From contig MGQB01000013.1 of the NCBI GenBank assembly GCA_001797675.1, forward strand, positions 60,063 to 124,062: DNA of 64,000 nt, in the 5' to 3' direction. The notes below the pieces were generated by a model that was given only the letters and a program-made list of their open reading frames with translations, ran no database searches and had not been told where the DNA came from. The stretch comes from Deltaproteobacteria bacterium RBG_13_43_22. GTDB lineage: Bacteria > Desulfobacterota > RBG-13-43-22. The translations under genes and the position numbers were made by a program. How positions within the stretch are numbered: the stretch's first letter is position 1; every line of letters starts with the position of its first letter. Below are positions 25,107 through 33,728 of this stretch, piece by piece.

Positions 25107-25143
25107 CATTTTATAGTTAAATTATAGTTAATTTATAGCCACT
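25100..25143 (+). promoter_or_regulatory. four 11-bp phased direct repeats overlapping the bam promoter (candidate operator)
   Basis: TTATAATCATT, TTATAGTTAAA, TTATAGTTAAT and TTATAGCCACT start at 25100, 25111, 25122 and 25133, exactly one helical turn apart. The first unit contains the -10 box and the others cover the likely transcription start and early leader. A protein bound here would block the promoter; the AbrB-like DUF2080 product encoded next is an obvious candidate. Confidence 0.6.
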
Positions 25144-25173
25144 CAGTTACCATTTTAATAATAGGGGTCCTCT

Positions 25174-25374
25174 ATGACCGGCCAAAAAAAAGAAAAAAAA
25201 TCACCAGCCACGGTTTCTATGGGAGAAGAGCCTTTCAAATCTCCTAAGGCCAAATTTGAGGTTTTTGGAGAAGAAATGATAGAGAAAGAGGTCAAGCAGA
25301 GCGGTAACAGCGGGCGTGTTTATCTGCCTCCTGAATGGGTCGGCAAACATGTCAAGATAATAAGGATCGACTGA
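25174..25374 (+). CDS. DUF2080 (AbrB-like swapped-hairpin) small protein
   Basis: A 66-residue protein whose C-terminal 30 residues, 'EKEVKQSGNSGRVYLPPEWVGKHVKIIRID', match DUF2080. That family, described mainly from archaea and annotated 'transposon-encoded', resembles AbrB/SpoVT or antitoxin folds (compare the 'GNSgrvtlPk.w.Gk.V.v' pattern of AbrB-type DNA binders). The N-terminal 30 residues are basic and probably disordered. It lies directly behind the repeat-overlaid promoter and its TGA overlaps the ATG of the acetyltransferase, so it could be an autoregulator of the bam operon or an antitoxin-like partner of that enzyme. Function is inferred from fold and position. Confidence 0.7.
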   Translation: MTGQKKEKKSPATVSMGEEPFKSPKAKFEVFGEEMIEKEVKQSGNSGRVYLPPEWVGKHVKIIRID

Positions 25375-25838
25375 TGAAAGAAAAAAAGACCTTGAAAACA
25401 ACAAAAATAAGAAAATTGATGGTAAAGGACTTGCCTCAGATTATCAGGATTGAGGAGGCGATCACCCAAGCCAAAGTGGGCCAGCAAAAGAAAACCTTTT
25501 TAAGAGACCATATTCAGAAAGACGGCAGTGTCAGCTTTGTGGCCCAGGTGGAGGGACAGGTGGTGGGGTTTATCATCAGTGAAATTCTGACTAACAGTTT
25601 TGGTTTGGAACAGGGCGGCTGGATTGAAAACTTTGGTATTTCCCCCCAATACATGGGACAAGGTATCGGCCAAACTTTGGCCCGTCATCTATTCGAGACT
25701 TACCGGAAAAAGAAAATATTCGAAATTTATACATCCGTCCGCTGGGATTCAGTAGATCTGCTTTCCTTTTTTAAATCCATCGGGTTTGATCGGAGCAACT
25801 TTATTAATTTGTATAAACGATTGGACCTGAAAGAGTAA
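25374..25838 (+). CDS. GNAT-family N-acetyltransferase at the head of the bam operon
   Basis: A 154-residue GNAT enzyme. Acetyl-CoA-binding motif A is 'ISPQYMGQGIGQTLARHLFETYR' (Q-x-x-G-x-G pattern), with the preceding strand 'GGWIENFGI' and the C-terminal strand 'FEIYTSVRWDSVDLLSFFKSIGFDRS' typical of RimI-like members. The start is set at the ATG overlapping the DUF2080 stop (TGATG); the in-frame ATG at 25335 lies inside DUF2080. bamB follows after 35 bases. In Rhodopseudomonas palustris GNAT enzymes (Pat, KatA) switch off benzoate-CoA ligase by lysine acetylation; a similar control of aromatic enzymes is conceivable here, but the substrate is unknown. Confidence 0.85.
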   Translation: MKEKKTLKTTKIRKLMVKDLPQIIRIEEAITQAKVGQQKKTFLRDHIQKDGSVSFVAQVEGQVVGFIISEILTNSFGLEQGGWIENFGISPQYMGQGIGQTLARHLFETYRKKKIFEIYTSVRWDSVDLLSFFKSIGFDRSNFINLYKRLDLKE

Positions 25839-25873
25839 TTTTTGGATTCAGGGACTGTATAAGGGGTAAAAAA

Positions 25874-27838
25874 ATGAGGTACGCAGAGACCGGGTTTAAT
25901 TTAGAGATCGATCTATCCCGAGGAAGCATCGAGAAGGTTGAAACCGCTCCCCAATTAACCGAGTTTTACCTGGGGGGCTTAGGTACAAACGCCAAGATAT
26001 TATGGGACAGGGTTCCTCCTGAAACCGACCCCTTTTCCCCTGATAATCTCCTGATATTCGGCACCGGTCTTTTATGCGGCACACCTGCTCCCGGTTGTAA
26101 CCGTACTATTGTTACCACTATTTCTCCTCAGACGCAGTTAATGGCTTTTTCAATGATGGGGGGCTTCTGGGCCCCGGAATTGAAGTATGCCGGTTATGAC
26201 AAGGTGATCCTTCGCGGCAAATCCCCCAATCTGGTCTATTTGTGGATCAACAATGACCAGGTGGAAATAAGGGATGCCTCTCATTTGCAAGGTAAAGGCG
26301 CGGTTGAAACCCAAGAACTTATCCGGCAGGAGTTGAAGGAACCGAAGGCCCAGGTGGCGGCTATCGGTCTGGCCGGTGAAAACAGGGTCTTTTTTGCGTC
26401 TATTGAGCAGGGCAGGTCCAGTGCCAGCCGACAGGGATTAGGCGCCGTGATGGGAGCAAAAGGGGTAAAGGCGATCGCTGTTCGCGGAACCAAGGATATT
26501 CATGTTGCCCAACCGGTTGAATTTATGGAGCTCTGCAACGAAGTATTGAGCTATATCAAGTTCCGGGAAGAAAATTATATTCCGGGGGTAATACCCATTT
26601 TGGCCAGGCTCGGGTCTCCGCAAGAGATGGCCGTCCATGATGAGCAGTGGCACACCGAAAATTTTATGTGGGGAAATTCCCGGCACCGAAGAAGAGATTA
26701 TTGGAACGAGGAAATTGCCAAGGCCTGGATGGAGACTATGGAGAGTATGCGGACAAGGTTAATAAGCTGCTATAACTGTCCGTTGAAATGCGGGGCGACC
26801 ATTTCCATCCCAGGACTACCGACCTATATGATGAAATGTTTCTCCAAACTGACTTATACCATGGCGGCCATGTCCGACCTGGATTTCGGTTTTAAAATCG
26901 CTCAAAGGGCTACGGAGTACGGGGTGGACGGATATTCTACCCCGCAGGTAATGGCCTTCGCCCTGGAGCTTTATGAAGCCGGCATTTTGACTGACCAGGA
27001 TCTGCCGGGGATGCCGTCCGAGAACGAGGAGAGATTTTACTGGCTGTTGGACCGAATCGTCCGTCGGGAAGGAATTGGAGATGTCTTGGCCAATGGAACT
27101 CATTGGGCGGCCCAACAGATCGGTAAGGGCGCAGAAGCCTATGCGCATAATAACATCAAAAAACATGAGCAGCTGCCTCTCAAACTGGGCATGCTGAATC
27201 CCATTTATTTTCTGATGTATTGTACCGGTGAGAAGATCAACATAACCCAGATTGAAGGGCAGTTCCCCCAGGCGCCTTTTCCAACGAGAGAAGAGAGAGA
27301 AGCCTTTGTCAAGGAATGGTTCCAGGTTCCTGATGAAAGGTTTAAGCAATATTTTTTGGACTGGGAACTCCGTGGAGAAAACTCAATGCCCTTCTACCCG
27401 ACCGTTGAAATGTGTTGCGATATTGTTGACTGGCAGGAAAGGATGCACTATATCGATGATGCCCTCGGAATGTGCGCCGGCTTGTCCTCATTTCATCTGA
27501 AGCCTCCCTATCATATACACAATTACCCGAAATTTATCTCCTCAGGGGCCGGTATCGATATGGATGAAGCCAAACTAACCCAAGCAGCCAAGAGATACCG
27601 AACCTTAGTCCGGGCCATTAATATAAGAAGAGGCCTGAGGAGAGCCGATGAGAAGCCTCCTGAAGACCATTGGAAAAAGAGATTTCCCGAGCTTGAAGCC
27701 AAGCTTTTAGATGAGTATTATAAATTTAAGGGGTGGAATAATGAGGGTATTCCTACCCAAGAGTCCTTACATGAATTGGGTTTGGATTACATCAGTGAAG
27801 ACTTCATTCAGAGAGGGATTTTACCCGAGAAGGAATAA
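25874..27838 (+). CDS. bamB: BamB, tungsten active-site subunit of class II benzoyl-CoA reductase
   Basis: At 654 residues it is co-linear with BamB of Geobacter metallireducens, which reduces benzoyl-CoA to cyclohexa-1,5-diene-1-carbonyl-CoA without ATP, using a W-bis-metallopterin of the aldehyde ferredoxin oxidoreductase family. Visible landmarks: N-terminal 'YLGGLGTNAKILWD', 'MAFSMMGGFWAPELKYAGYD', the cluster-binding 'ISCYNCPLKCGATIS' (C-x2-C-x3-C, fourth Cys near the C-terminus in 'DDALGMCAGLS'), 'HNNIKKHEQLPLKLGML' and 'CTGEKINITQIEGQFPQAP', all characteristic of BamB and not of other AOR proteins. A clear AAGGGG ribosome site precedes the ATG. It is the first structural gene of the bam cluster and acts in the cytoplasm with BamC. 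Confidence 0.97.
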   Translation: MRYAETGFNLEIDLSRGSIEKVETAPQLTEFYLGGLGTNAKILWDRVPPETDPFSPDNLLIFGTGLLCGTPAPGCNRTIVTTISPQTQLMAFSMMGGFWAPELKYAGYDKVILRGKSPNLVYLWINNDQVEIRDASHLQGKGAVETQELIRQELKEPKAQVAAIGLAGENRVFFASIEQGRSSASRQGLGAVMGAKGVKAIAVRGTKDIHVAQPVEFMELCNEVLSYIKFREENYIPGVIPILARLGSPQEMAVHDEQWHTENFMWGNSRHRRRDYWNEEIAKAWMETMESMRTRLISCYNCPLKCGATISIPGLPTYMMKCFSKLTYTMAAMSDLDFGFKIAQRATEYGVDGYSTPQVMAFALELYEAGILTDQDLPGMPSENEERFYWLLDRIVRREGIGDVLANGTHWAAQQIGKGAEAYAHNNIKKHEQLPLKLGMLNPIYFLMYCTGEKINITQIEGQFPQAPFPTREEREAFVKEWFQVPDERFKQYFLDWELRGENSMPFYPTVEMCCDIVDWQERMHYIDDALGMCAGLSSFHLKPPYHIHNYPKFISSGAGIDMDEAKLTQAAKRYRTLVRAINIRRGLRRADEKPPEDHWKKRFPELEAKLLDEYYKFKGWNNEGIPTQESLHELGLDYISEDFIQRGILPEKE

Positions 27839-27859
27839 GGTGAGGAGTGGGTAACCGTC

Positions 27860-28408
27860 ATGGCTGAGAGAAAAAAGAAATTAGTCAAAACAATAAAAGT
27901 GGATGTTGATAAATGCAACGGTTGCCGGGCCTGTGAGGTAATCTGCTCTGCCTTTCATGCTGCGCCAAAATACAGTGGCAATAATCCGGCCAGGTCCCGT
28001 ATTCGGGTAATTCGTGAACCGCTCAAAGATATATATGTGCCGGTATACGCGGGTGAGTATACCGCCGCCGAATGTATGGGCAGAGACAAGTATGTGATTG
28101 ATGGCAAGGAATACGACGAGTGCGGCTTCTGCCGGGCTTCCTGCCCATCCAGGGATCTTTTTAAAGAACCCGATTCAGGTCTCCCTTTAAAATGCGATAT
28201 GTGTGAAAGCGATCCGACATTAGAAAAACCCTTGTGTGTTCAATGGTGCTTAAATGATGCCCTGGTTTACGAAGAAAGGGAAGAGGAAGTCGAAGAAGAA
28301 GAGAAGCCGGAGGACGTCGAGATTGGATTGGAATCATTGGTGGATAAATACGGATTGGAGAAGGTAATGGATTCCTTTGCCCGAATGTCAAAGTCAAAGA
28401 AAGGCTGA
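27860..28408 (+). CDS. bamC: BamC, Fe-S electron-transfer subunit of benzoyl-CoA reductase
   Basis: A 182-residue ferredoxin-like protein with 'CNGCRACEVICSAFH' near the N-terminus, 'ECGFCRASCPS' and 'CDMCESDPTLEKPLCVQWC' giving about three [4Fe-4S] sites. It forms the BamBC unit, passing electrons from the peripheral BamDEFGHI machinery to the BamB tungsten centre. The C-terminal 45 residues are strongly acidic (EEREEEVEEEEK), a feature also seen in other BamC proteins. It begins 21 bases after bamB, within the same transcript. A 271-base gap with a hairpin repeat follows before bamD. Confidence 0.94.
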   Translation: MAERKKKLVKTIKVDVDKCNGCRACEVICSAFHAAPKYSGNNPARSRIRVIREPLKDIYVPVYAGEYTAAECMGRDKYVIDGKEYDECGFCRASCPSRDLFKEPDSGLPLKCDMCESDPTLEKPLCVQWCLNDALVYEEREEEVEEEEKPEDVEIGLESLVDKYGLEKVMDSFARMSKSKKG

Positions 28409-28479
28409 CCAAAGATATTTTAAATTGAGTTTTTTAAACCCGATCCTCCAAATTTGAGGCGGACTCAATATAATAAAAA

Positions 28480-28570
28480 GATGCTGGATACTGGATGCTG
28501 GATTAATCTTAATTAAACCCCGTATCGTTTTTCGTTTTTATCCAGAACCCAGAAACCAGTATCCAGTATC
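28480..28570. repeat. inverted 'GGATACTGGATGC' repeat between bamC and bamD
   Basis: Left arm GATGCTGGATACTGGATGC from 28480 and right arm CCAGTATCCAGTATC ending at 28570 form an imperfect long hairpin. It lies in the only large gap between bamC and bamD and could reduce read-through or protect the bamBC message. Same family as 24913-25020. Confidence 0.6.
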
Positions 28571-28679
28571 GCACCACTTGAAGTGATTGATCCCGAGTTA
28601 TTGAAAACTTAGAAATAAATGCTGAGATTATTGGATCTAAGAATCAAAAACAGTAAGGGGAAGAGGATATAATAAGACC

Positions 28680-29831
28680 GTGGAGACTGTAGCCCCCTAT
28701 AAAGAGATCATAGAAATCATCAAAGCCAACGGTGGAGACGCCTTCAAAAGATGCTTTCAATGCGGTTTATGCGATACGGTTTGTCCGTGGAACAGGGTTA
28801 GAACCTTCAGCATGCGCCGGATCGTTCGAGAGGCCACCTTCGGTTTGACCGATATAGAGAATGAAGATATCTGGCGTTGTACGACCTGCGGAAGATGCCC
28901 AACGCTGTGCCCCAGGGACGTAAGACAGATTGATTCCGGGGTCGCTTTACGCCGGGTTGCCACGGAATATCAGGTTTTTCCGACTGCCGTCAAGCCTGTG
29001 CGTACTGCAAGCGCCAGCCTCACTGGGGAAGGCAATCCCTTGAGTGAAGCACGAAAAAAGAGGGCGGATTGGGCGGAAGGCCTTTCGATAAAAACGTTCA
29101 CCGAGGGAACAGAAATTTTATATTTCCCCGGCTGCTATTTCAGCTATGACCCCCGGTTAAAAAAGGCTGCTCGGGCTACAGCTCAGATCCTGAACCGGGC
29201 CGGGGTGGATTTCGGCATACTGGGGGACAAGGAGAATTGTTGTGGAGAGAGCATCCGAAAGACAGGGGATGAGCAATTATTCAAACGCTTGGCCAGGGAA
29301 AACATCAAAACCTTTATCGATCACGGAGTGAAGAAAATACTGGTTTCTTCTCCACACTGCTACCATACTTTCAAAAACGAATATCCCGAATTCAGAGTGA
29401 ACTTTGAAGTGGTTCATATCTCGCAATTTTTATTCGAGCTGGTTAATGGGGGGCGGCTTGGGTTTAACCAGGCTTATGAGAAGAGGGTCACTTATCATGA
29501 CCCCTGTTACCTGGGTCGACATAACGGCATTTATGATGAGCCCAGGGAGATTTTACAGAAGATTCACGGCTTGGAACTGAAGGAGATGCCGGATTCACGG
29601 GTAGACAGTCTTTGTTGTGGGGGAGGGGGAGGCCGGATTTGGATGGAAACTCCAAAGGGAGAAAGATTCTCCGACCTCCGATTGGAACAAGCCTTGGGGG
29701 TCGGGGCTGAGGTGCTGGTTACTTCCTGCCCCTATTGCATCACCAATTTTGAGGATAGCCGGTTGACTCTAGAGGTTACTGAAAAAATTGAGGTTAAGGA
29801 CCTGACGGAAATTATTTATGAGGCGCTTTAG
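28680..29831 (+). CDS. bamD: BamD, HdrBC-like CCG-domain Fe-S protein
   Basis: A 383-residue protein with an N-terminal double-cubane ferredoxin domain ('CFQCGLCDTVCPW', 'CTTCGRCPTLCPRD', the HdrC-like part) and two CCG domains (the HdrB-like part): 'PGCYFSYD ... ENCCGES' at about residues 150-200 and 'DPCYLGRHNGIYDEPREI ... SLCCGGGGGR' at about residues 275-325. CCG domains carry noncubane [4Fe-4S] clusters in heterodisulfide reductase. In the bam system BamD is thought to link the HdrA-like BamE to BamBC. The start is GTG at 28680, after GGGGAAGAGGA. The gene is separated from bamC by a repeat-filled gap and from bamE by an unrelated DUF3795 gene. Confidence 0.93.
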   Translation: METVAPYKEIIEIIKANGGDAFKRCFQCGLCDTVCPWNRVRTFSMRRIVREATFGLTDIENEDIWRCTTCGRCPTLCPRDVRQIDSGVALRRVATEYQVFPTAVKPVRTASASLTGEGNPLSEARKKRADWAEGLSIKTFTEGTEILYFPGCYFSYDPRLKKAARATAQILNRAGVDFGILGDKENCCGESIRKTGDEQLFKRLARENIKTFIDHGVKKILVSSPHCYHTFKNEYPEFRVNFEVVHISQFLFELVNGGRLGFNQAYEKRVTYHDPCYLGRHNGIYDEPREILQKIHGLELKEMPDSRVDSLCCGGGGGRIWMETPKGERFSDLRLEQALGVGAEVLVTSCPYCITNFEDSRLTLEVTEKIEVKDLTEIIYEAL

Positions 29832-29896
29832 GAAACTGAAAAAACCCGTTATCCCGGTGTCGTAAAAGAAGATCGAACCGGCAGGAGTCAATTTCG

Positions 29897-30385
29897 ATGA
29901 TCAATCCGGATTTTATTTCTCCCTGTGGTCTTTATTGCGGAGTCTGTGCCGTTTATATCGCCCACCGCGATATTAACCAGAAATTCAAGGAGCGGTTAGC
30001 GAATCTTTACAAGGGGGAGGTTCCCGGCAAAGGCATTCTTCCCAATACGGAAAATCTTTCAGCCGAAGACATACGATGCAAGGGGTGTTTATCGGATGAT
30101 CAGTTTATGCATTGCAAGCAGTGTGAAATCAGGAACTGCACAAGAAAGAAAGGTTACGCCGGATGTCATCAATGCGATGAATTTCCTTGTAGATATATTG
30201 AGGATTTTCCCATGACCGTCGGCAAAAAGGTTATTTTAAGGGCTATCCCCTATTGGCGAGAGGTCGGTACGGAAAAATGGATTCAAGATGAAGAAGCCCG
30301 CTATATCTGCCCTGAGTGCGGTCAAAAAGTTTTCCGGGGCGTTGTAAAGTGTAATCATTGTAAAGCGGAATTGTATCTGGACTAA
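29897..30385 (+). CDS. DUF3795-type Cys-rich protein inserted in the bam operon
   Basis: This 162-residue protein begins 'PDFISPCGLYCGVCAVYIAHRD', the DUF3795 signature, and has about 16 Cys in pairs: 'CKGCLSD', 'CKQCEIRNC', 'GCHQCDEFPC' (metal or Fe-S binding) and a C-terminal zinc-ribbon-like 'CPECGQKVFRGVVKCNHC'. DUF3795 proteins have no established function; they are frequent in anaerobes. It sits between bamD and bamE on the same strand, 65 bases after bamD and 118 before bamE. Geobacter bam clusters have no such gene at that place as far as I recall. A metal-handling or Fe-S accessory role is possible. The ATG at 29897 follows GGCAGGAG. Confidence 0.75.
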   Translation: MINPDFISPCGLYCGVCAVYIAHRDINQKFKERLANLYKGEVPGKGILPNTENLSAEDIRCKGCLSDDQFMHCKQCEIRNCTRKKGYAGCHQCDEFPCRYIEDFPMTVGKKVILRAIPYWREVGTEKWIQDEEARYICPECGQKVFRGVVKCNHCKAELYLD

Positions 30386-30503
30386 TTTTTTTTCGGCAAG
30401 ATAAAGCTATTTCAGCTATAACCGCATAACCTTCGCACGAAGGCAGAAGGTTGAGGCTGCCCCTTTTCCCGCGGCTATAACGGGGCAATAAGGACATAGA
30501 CAA

Positions 30504-33500
30504 GTGGAAAAAGAACCGATTGAACAGCTTTGTAAAAGTCTCGCAGCCGGTAATATCGGCGATGTCATGGTTGTCGGTGGAGGGATCAGCGGCATTCAGG
30601 CCTCTCTGGATATGGCCACGGCGGGTTTCAAGGTTTACCTGGTTGAGAAATCACCGGCCATTGGCGGTCATATGGCCCAGCTGGACAAGACCTTTCCCAC
30701 CAATGATTGCTCTATGTGAATTCTCTCGCCCAAACTGGTCGAGGTCGGCCGGCATCCCAATATCGAGGTCCTGACTTTAACGGAAGTTGACCGGGTTGCA
30801 GGAGAAGCTGGAAATTTCAAGGTAACCCTGAGTAAAAAACCCAGATACATTGATGAGAACCGGTGTACCGGGTGTACTACCTGTGTAGAGTATTGCCCGG
30901 TTATGGTCCCTGATCCATTCAATCAGGATATCTCGGCCAATAAAGCGGTCCATATATACTTTTCTCAAGCCGTTCCCCTAATCACTTACATAGACCCTGA
31001 AAGCTGCCTATACCTTAAAGAAAAAAAATGCCTTATCTGCCAGGGGGTCTGTAAGAACGACGCCATCGATTTCAATCAAACGGAGGAGAAGGTTGAAGTC
31101 AATGTAGGGGCGATCATTCTGTCTCCCGGCCTTGAGCCGTTTGATCCTAAGGTGAGAAATGAATATGGCTACGGAAAGATGCAGAATGTGGTAACCAGTA
31201 TGGATTATGAACGCTTGTTGTGTGCCACCGGGCCATACGAAGGTGAGATACGGCGTGCTTCCGACCAGAAGCATCCCCATAAAATCGCCTGGATTCAATG
31301 TGTCGGTTCCAGACGGGTTACCCCCGGCGATAACCGCTATTGTTCTTCCGTATGCTGCACCTATACCCAGAAACAGGTGATTTTGACCAAAGATCATGAC
31401 CCGGAAGCCGAGTGTACCATCTTCCATAACGATATTCGTTCCTATGGCAAGGATTTTGAGCGATACTACCAAAAAACCGAGCAGCTGCCCGGGATTCGGT
31501 TTATAAGAAGCTACGCATCAATAGTAAGCGAGAACCCGGAAAGCAAGAATGTAACGATACGATACGCTACCACCGGGGATGGAGTAAAAGAGGAAGATTT
31601 CGATATGGTGGTCCTGTCCGTGGGATTGAACCCTCCGGCTGATTTTAAGAACCTGGCTTCTAAGTTCGGCATCGAGCTTAATGAACACGGATTCTGTAAA
31701 GCCATTCCTTACAATCCTATGGAGACCACCAGACCCGGGATCTTTGTCAGCGGAGCCTTCCAGGGTCCTTCAGATATTCCAGAGTCGGTTTTTACCGCCA
31801 GCGGAGCCGGCTCACAATGCGGTGAACTCCTTTCTTACCGTCGAGGGGAGCTGGCCGAGGAAAGGATATATCCTCCGGAAAGGGATGTCTCCCAAGAGGA
31901 ACCAAGAATAGGCGTCTTTGTCTGTCATTGTGGGGCCAATATCGGAAGGGTAGTCAATGTTCCTTCCACCGTTGAATATACCTTGACTTTACCCCATGTG
32001 GTTTACGCTCAGGAACAGCTGTTTTCCTGTGCTACGAATTGTGCCAAAGAAATAACCGACGTAACCAAGGAAAAAGGTCTCAATCGGGTAGTGGTTGCTG
32101 CCTGCAGCCCCAGAACTCTTGAACCGTTATTCCGGGACACCCTTCGGGAGGCGGGAATTAACCCCTATTACTACGAAATGGCAAATATTCGAGAGCATAA
32201 TTCCTGGGTCCATTCAAAAGAAAAGGAAGAAGCCACCCAGAAGGCCAAGGATATCATCCGTATGTCGGTAGCACGGGCCTGCCATTTGGAGCCATTACAG
32301 GAATTTGATCTGCCGGTCGACAAAACGGCCTTAGTGGTAGGTGGCGGATTAGCCGGTATGACCTGTGCGCTCTCCATAGCCAACCAGGGACACGAGGTTC
32401 ACCTGGTGGAAAAGGAACCTGATCTTGGGGGAACGGCACGAAAACTCCATTATACCCTGGAAGGACTGGATGTTCAGGCCTATTTAGGTGATCTGATACG
32501 CCGGGTGTATCAGCACCCGCGAATACATGTTTATACGGATGCGATCATCTCGGATGCTTCCGGCTATGTGGGGAATTTCGTCACCCGGGTGAAGTCTGAA
32601 AGAGGGCTCACAGTGATAAAACACGGCGCAGCCGTTATTGCCGTCGGTGCCGATGTCTATAAACCAACCGAATACCTTTATGGGAAAGACGACCGGGTCA
32701 TGACCCACCTGGAGTTGGAAGAGCAGATTGCCAAAGGAAACGAAAAAGTCATTAAGGCCGAAAGCCTGGTGATGATCCAATGTGTAGGCTGCCGAAACGA
32801 AGACCGAAATTACTGCAGCCGGATATGTTGCAGCGTGTCAATCAAAAACGCCTTGAAATTGAAAGAGCTCAATCCCCGGATGGATATCACCATACTTTTC
32901 AGGGATATGAGAACCTATGGGTTTAAAGAGGATTATTACCGGGAGGCTTCGGAAAAGGATGTAAAGTTCATCCGCTATACCCCTGAGGATAAACCTCAGG
33001 TGGAAGCAGATCAGGAGGAGGGCCGGCCGGTTCTAAGGATTTCCGTAACCGATCTTATTTTAGGGAAACGGCTGGTTATCGATGCTGATTACCTTGCTTT
33101 GGCGGCTGCGGTTATCCCTTCTGCAACCACCAGGGAAATTGCCGGATTTTTCAAGGTAACTTTGAGCCTGGACGGCTTCTTCAAAGAAGCCCACGTCAAA
33201 TTAAGACCCGTTGAGTTTGGTACAGACGGCGTTTATCTTTGTGGAATGGCTCACTATCCCAAGCTTATGCCGGAAACGATAAACCAGGCTTATGGCGCTG
33301 CCGGCCGGGTCATAACCCTGCTTTCCCATGATACGGTCATCGCGTCCGGTTCTGTGTGTGAGGTGGATGAGAATAAGTGTATTTCCTGTGGGGCCTGCAT
33401 TACCGCCTGTACTTATGGCGCCATCTATTTTTTTGATACTCTGGAAGGTAAAAAAGCAAGGGTTAATCCGGTCCTTTGTAAAGGTGACGGTCTTTGTAAC

Positions 33501-33581
33501 ACCAAGTGCGCTACCGGGGCCATACAACTAAAACATTATACCGATGAAGAGATCCTGGACCAAATTGATGCGGCGGCGTGA
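30504..33581 (+). CDS. bamE: BamE, HdrA-like flavoprotein with selenocysteine (in-frame TGA, residue 72)
   Basis: Two open frames, 30504-30719 and 30903-33581, are one gene read through TGA at 30717-30719; bases 30720-30902 are open in the same frame and encode the expected HdrA sequence. The product has 1025 residues. Around the TGA it reads [20 protein letters not shown], where HdrA proteins have Cys or Sec after NDC[SA].. . Order: FAD Rossmann motif '[16 protein letters not shown]' (about residue 25), Sec72, two ferredoxin clusters ('[12 protein letters not shown]', 'CLICQGVC'), a second FAD/HdrA unit starting '[14 protein letters not shown]' (about residue 610), and C-terminal clusters '[14 protein letters not shown]' and '[11 protein letters not shown]'. 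HdrA is the bifurcating flavin site in heterodisulfide reductases; BamE is proposed to drive benzoyl-CoA reduction. The start is GTG at 30504 with AAGGA 9 bases before. Confidence 0.95.
30735..30752 (+). promoter_or_regulatory. candidate bacterial SECIS hairpin in bamE
   Basis: CTGGTC (30735-30740) pairs with GGCCGG (30747-30752; two G-T pairs) around the 6-base loop GAGGTC. The loop begins with G and lies 21 bases after the Sec TGA, within the spacing and first-loop-base rules used for bacterial SECIS elements. Confidence 0.6.
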
Positions 33582-33728
33582 GACGGGTGGAAGCCGAGGA
33601 ATGACCCATCGGGGGATTCCTATCAAATAATCATGCCCCCGGGGGCGCTAAGAATCATAAAAATCGGTTCAAAGGTTAGCTTTTAAGGTTTTAAATTCCG
33701 AAATCCGAAATTGAAAAGGTGAGAAAGA
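33582..33728. other. spacer between bamE and bamF with a GC palindrome
   Basis: No gene. AGGAAT ... ATTCCT (33598-33622 region) and the palindrome GCCCCCGGGGGC near 33632-33643 could form a hairpin between the two selenoprotein genes. GGTGAGAAAG precedes the bamF ATG. Confidence 0.4.

Noticed and set aside
25100..25143. CRISPR-like repeats
   Set aside because: Units are 11 bp with no spacers; a phased operator is a better reading.
30903..33581. separate 892-residue HdrA protein starting at 30903
   Set aside because: Bases 30720-30902 are open in the same frame and encode conserved HdrA sequence, so this is the 3' part of bamE read through a Sec TGA.
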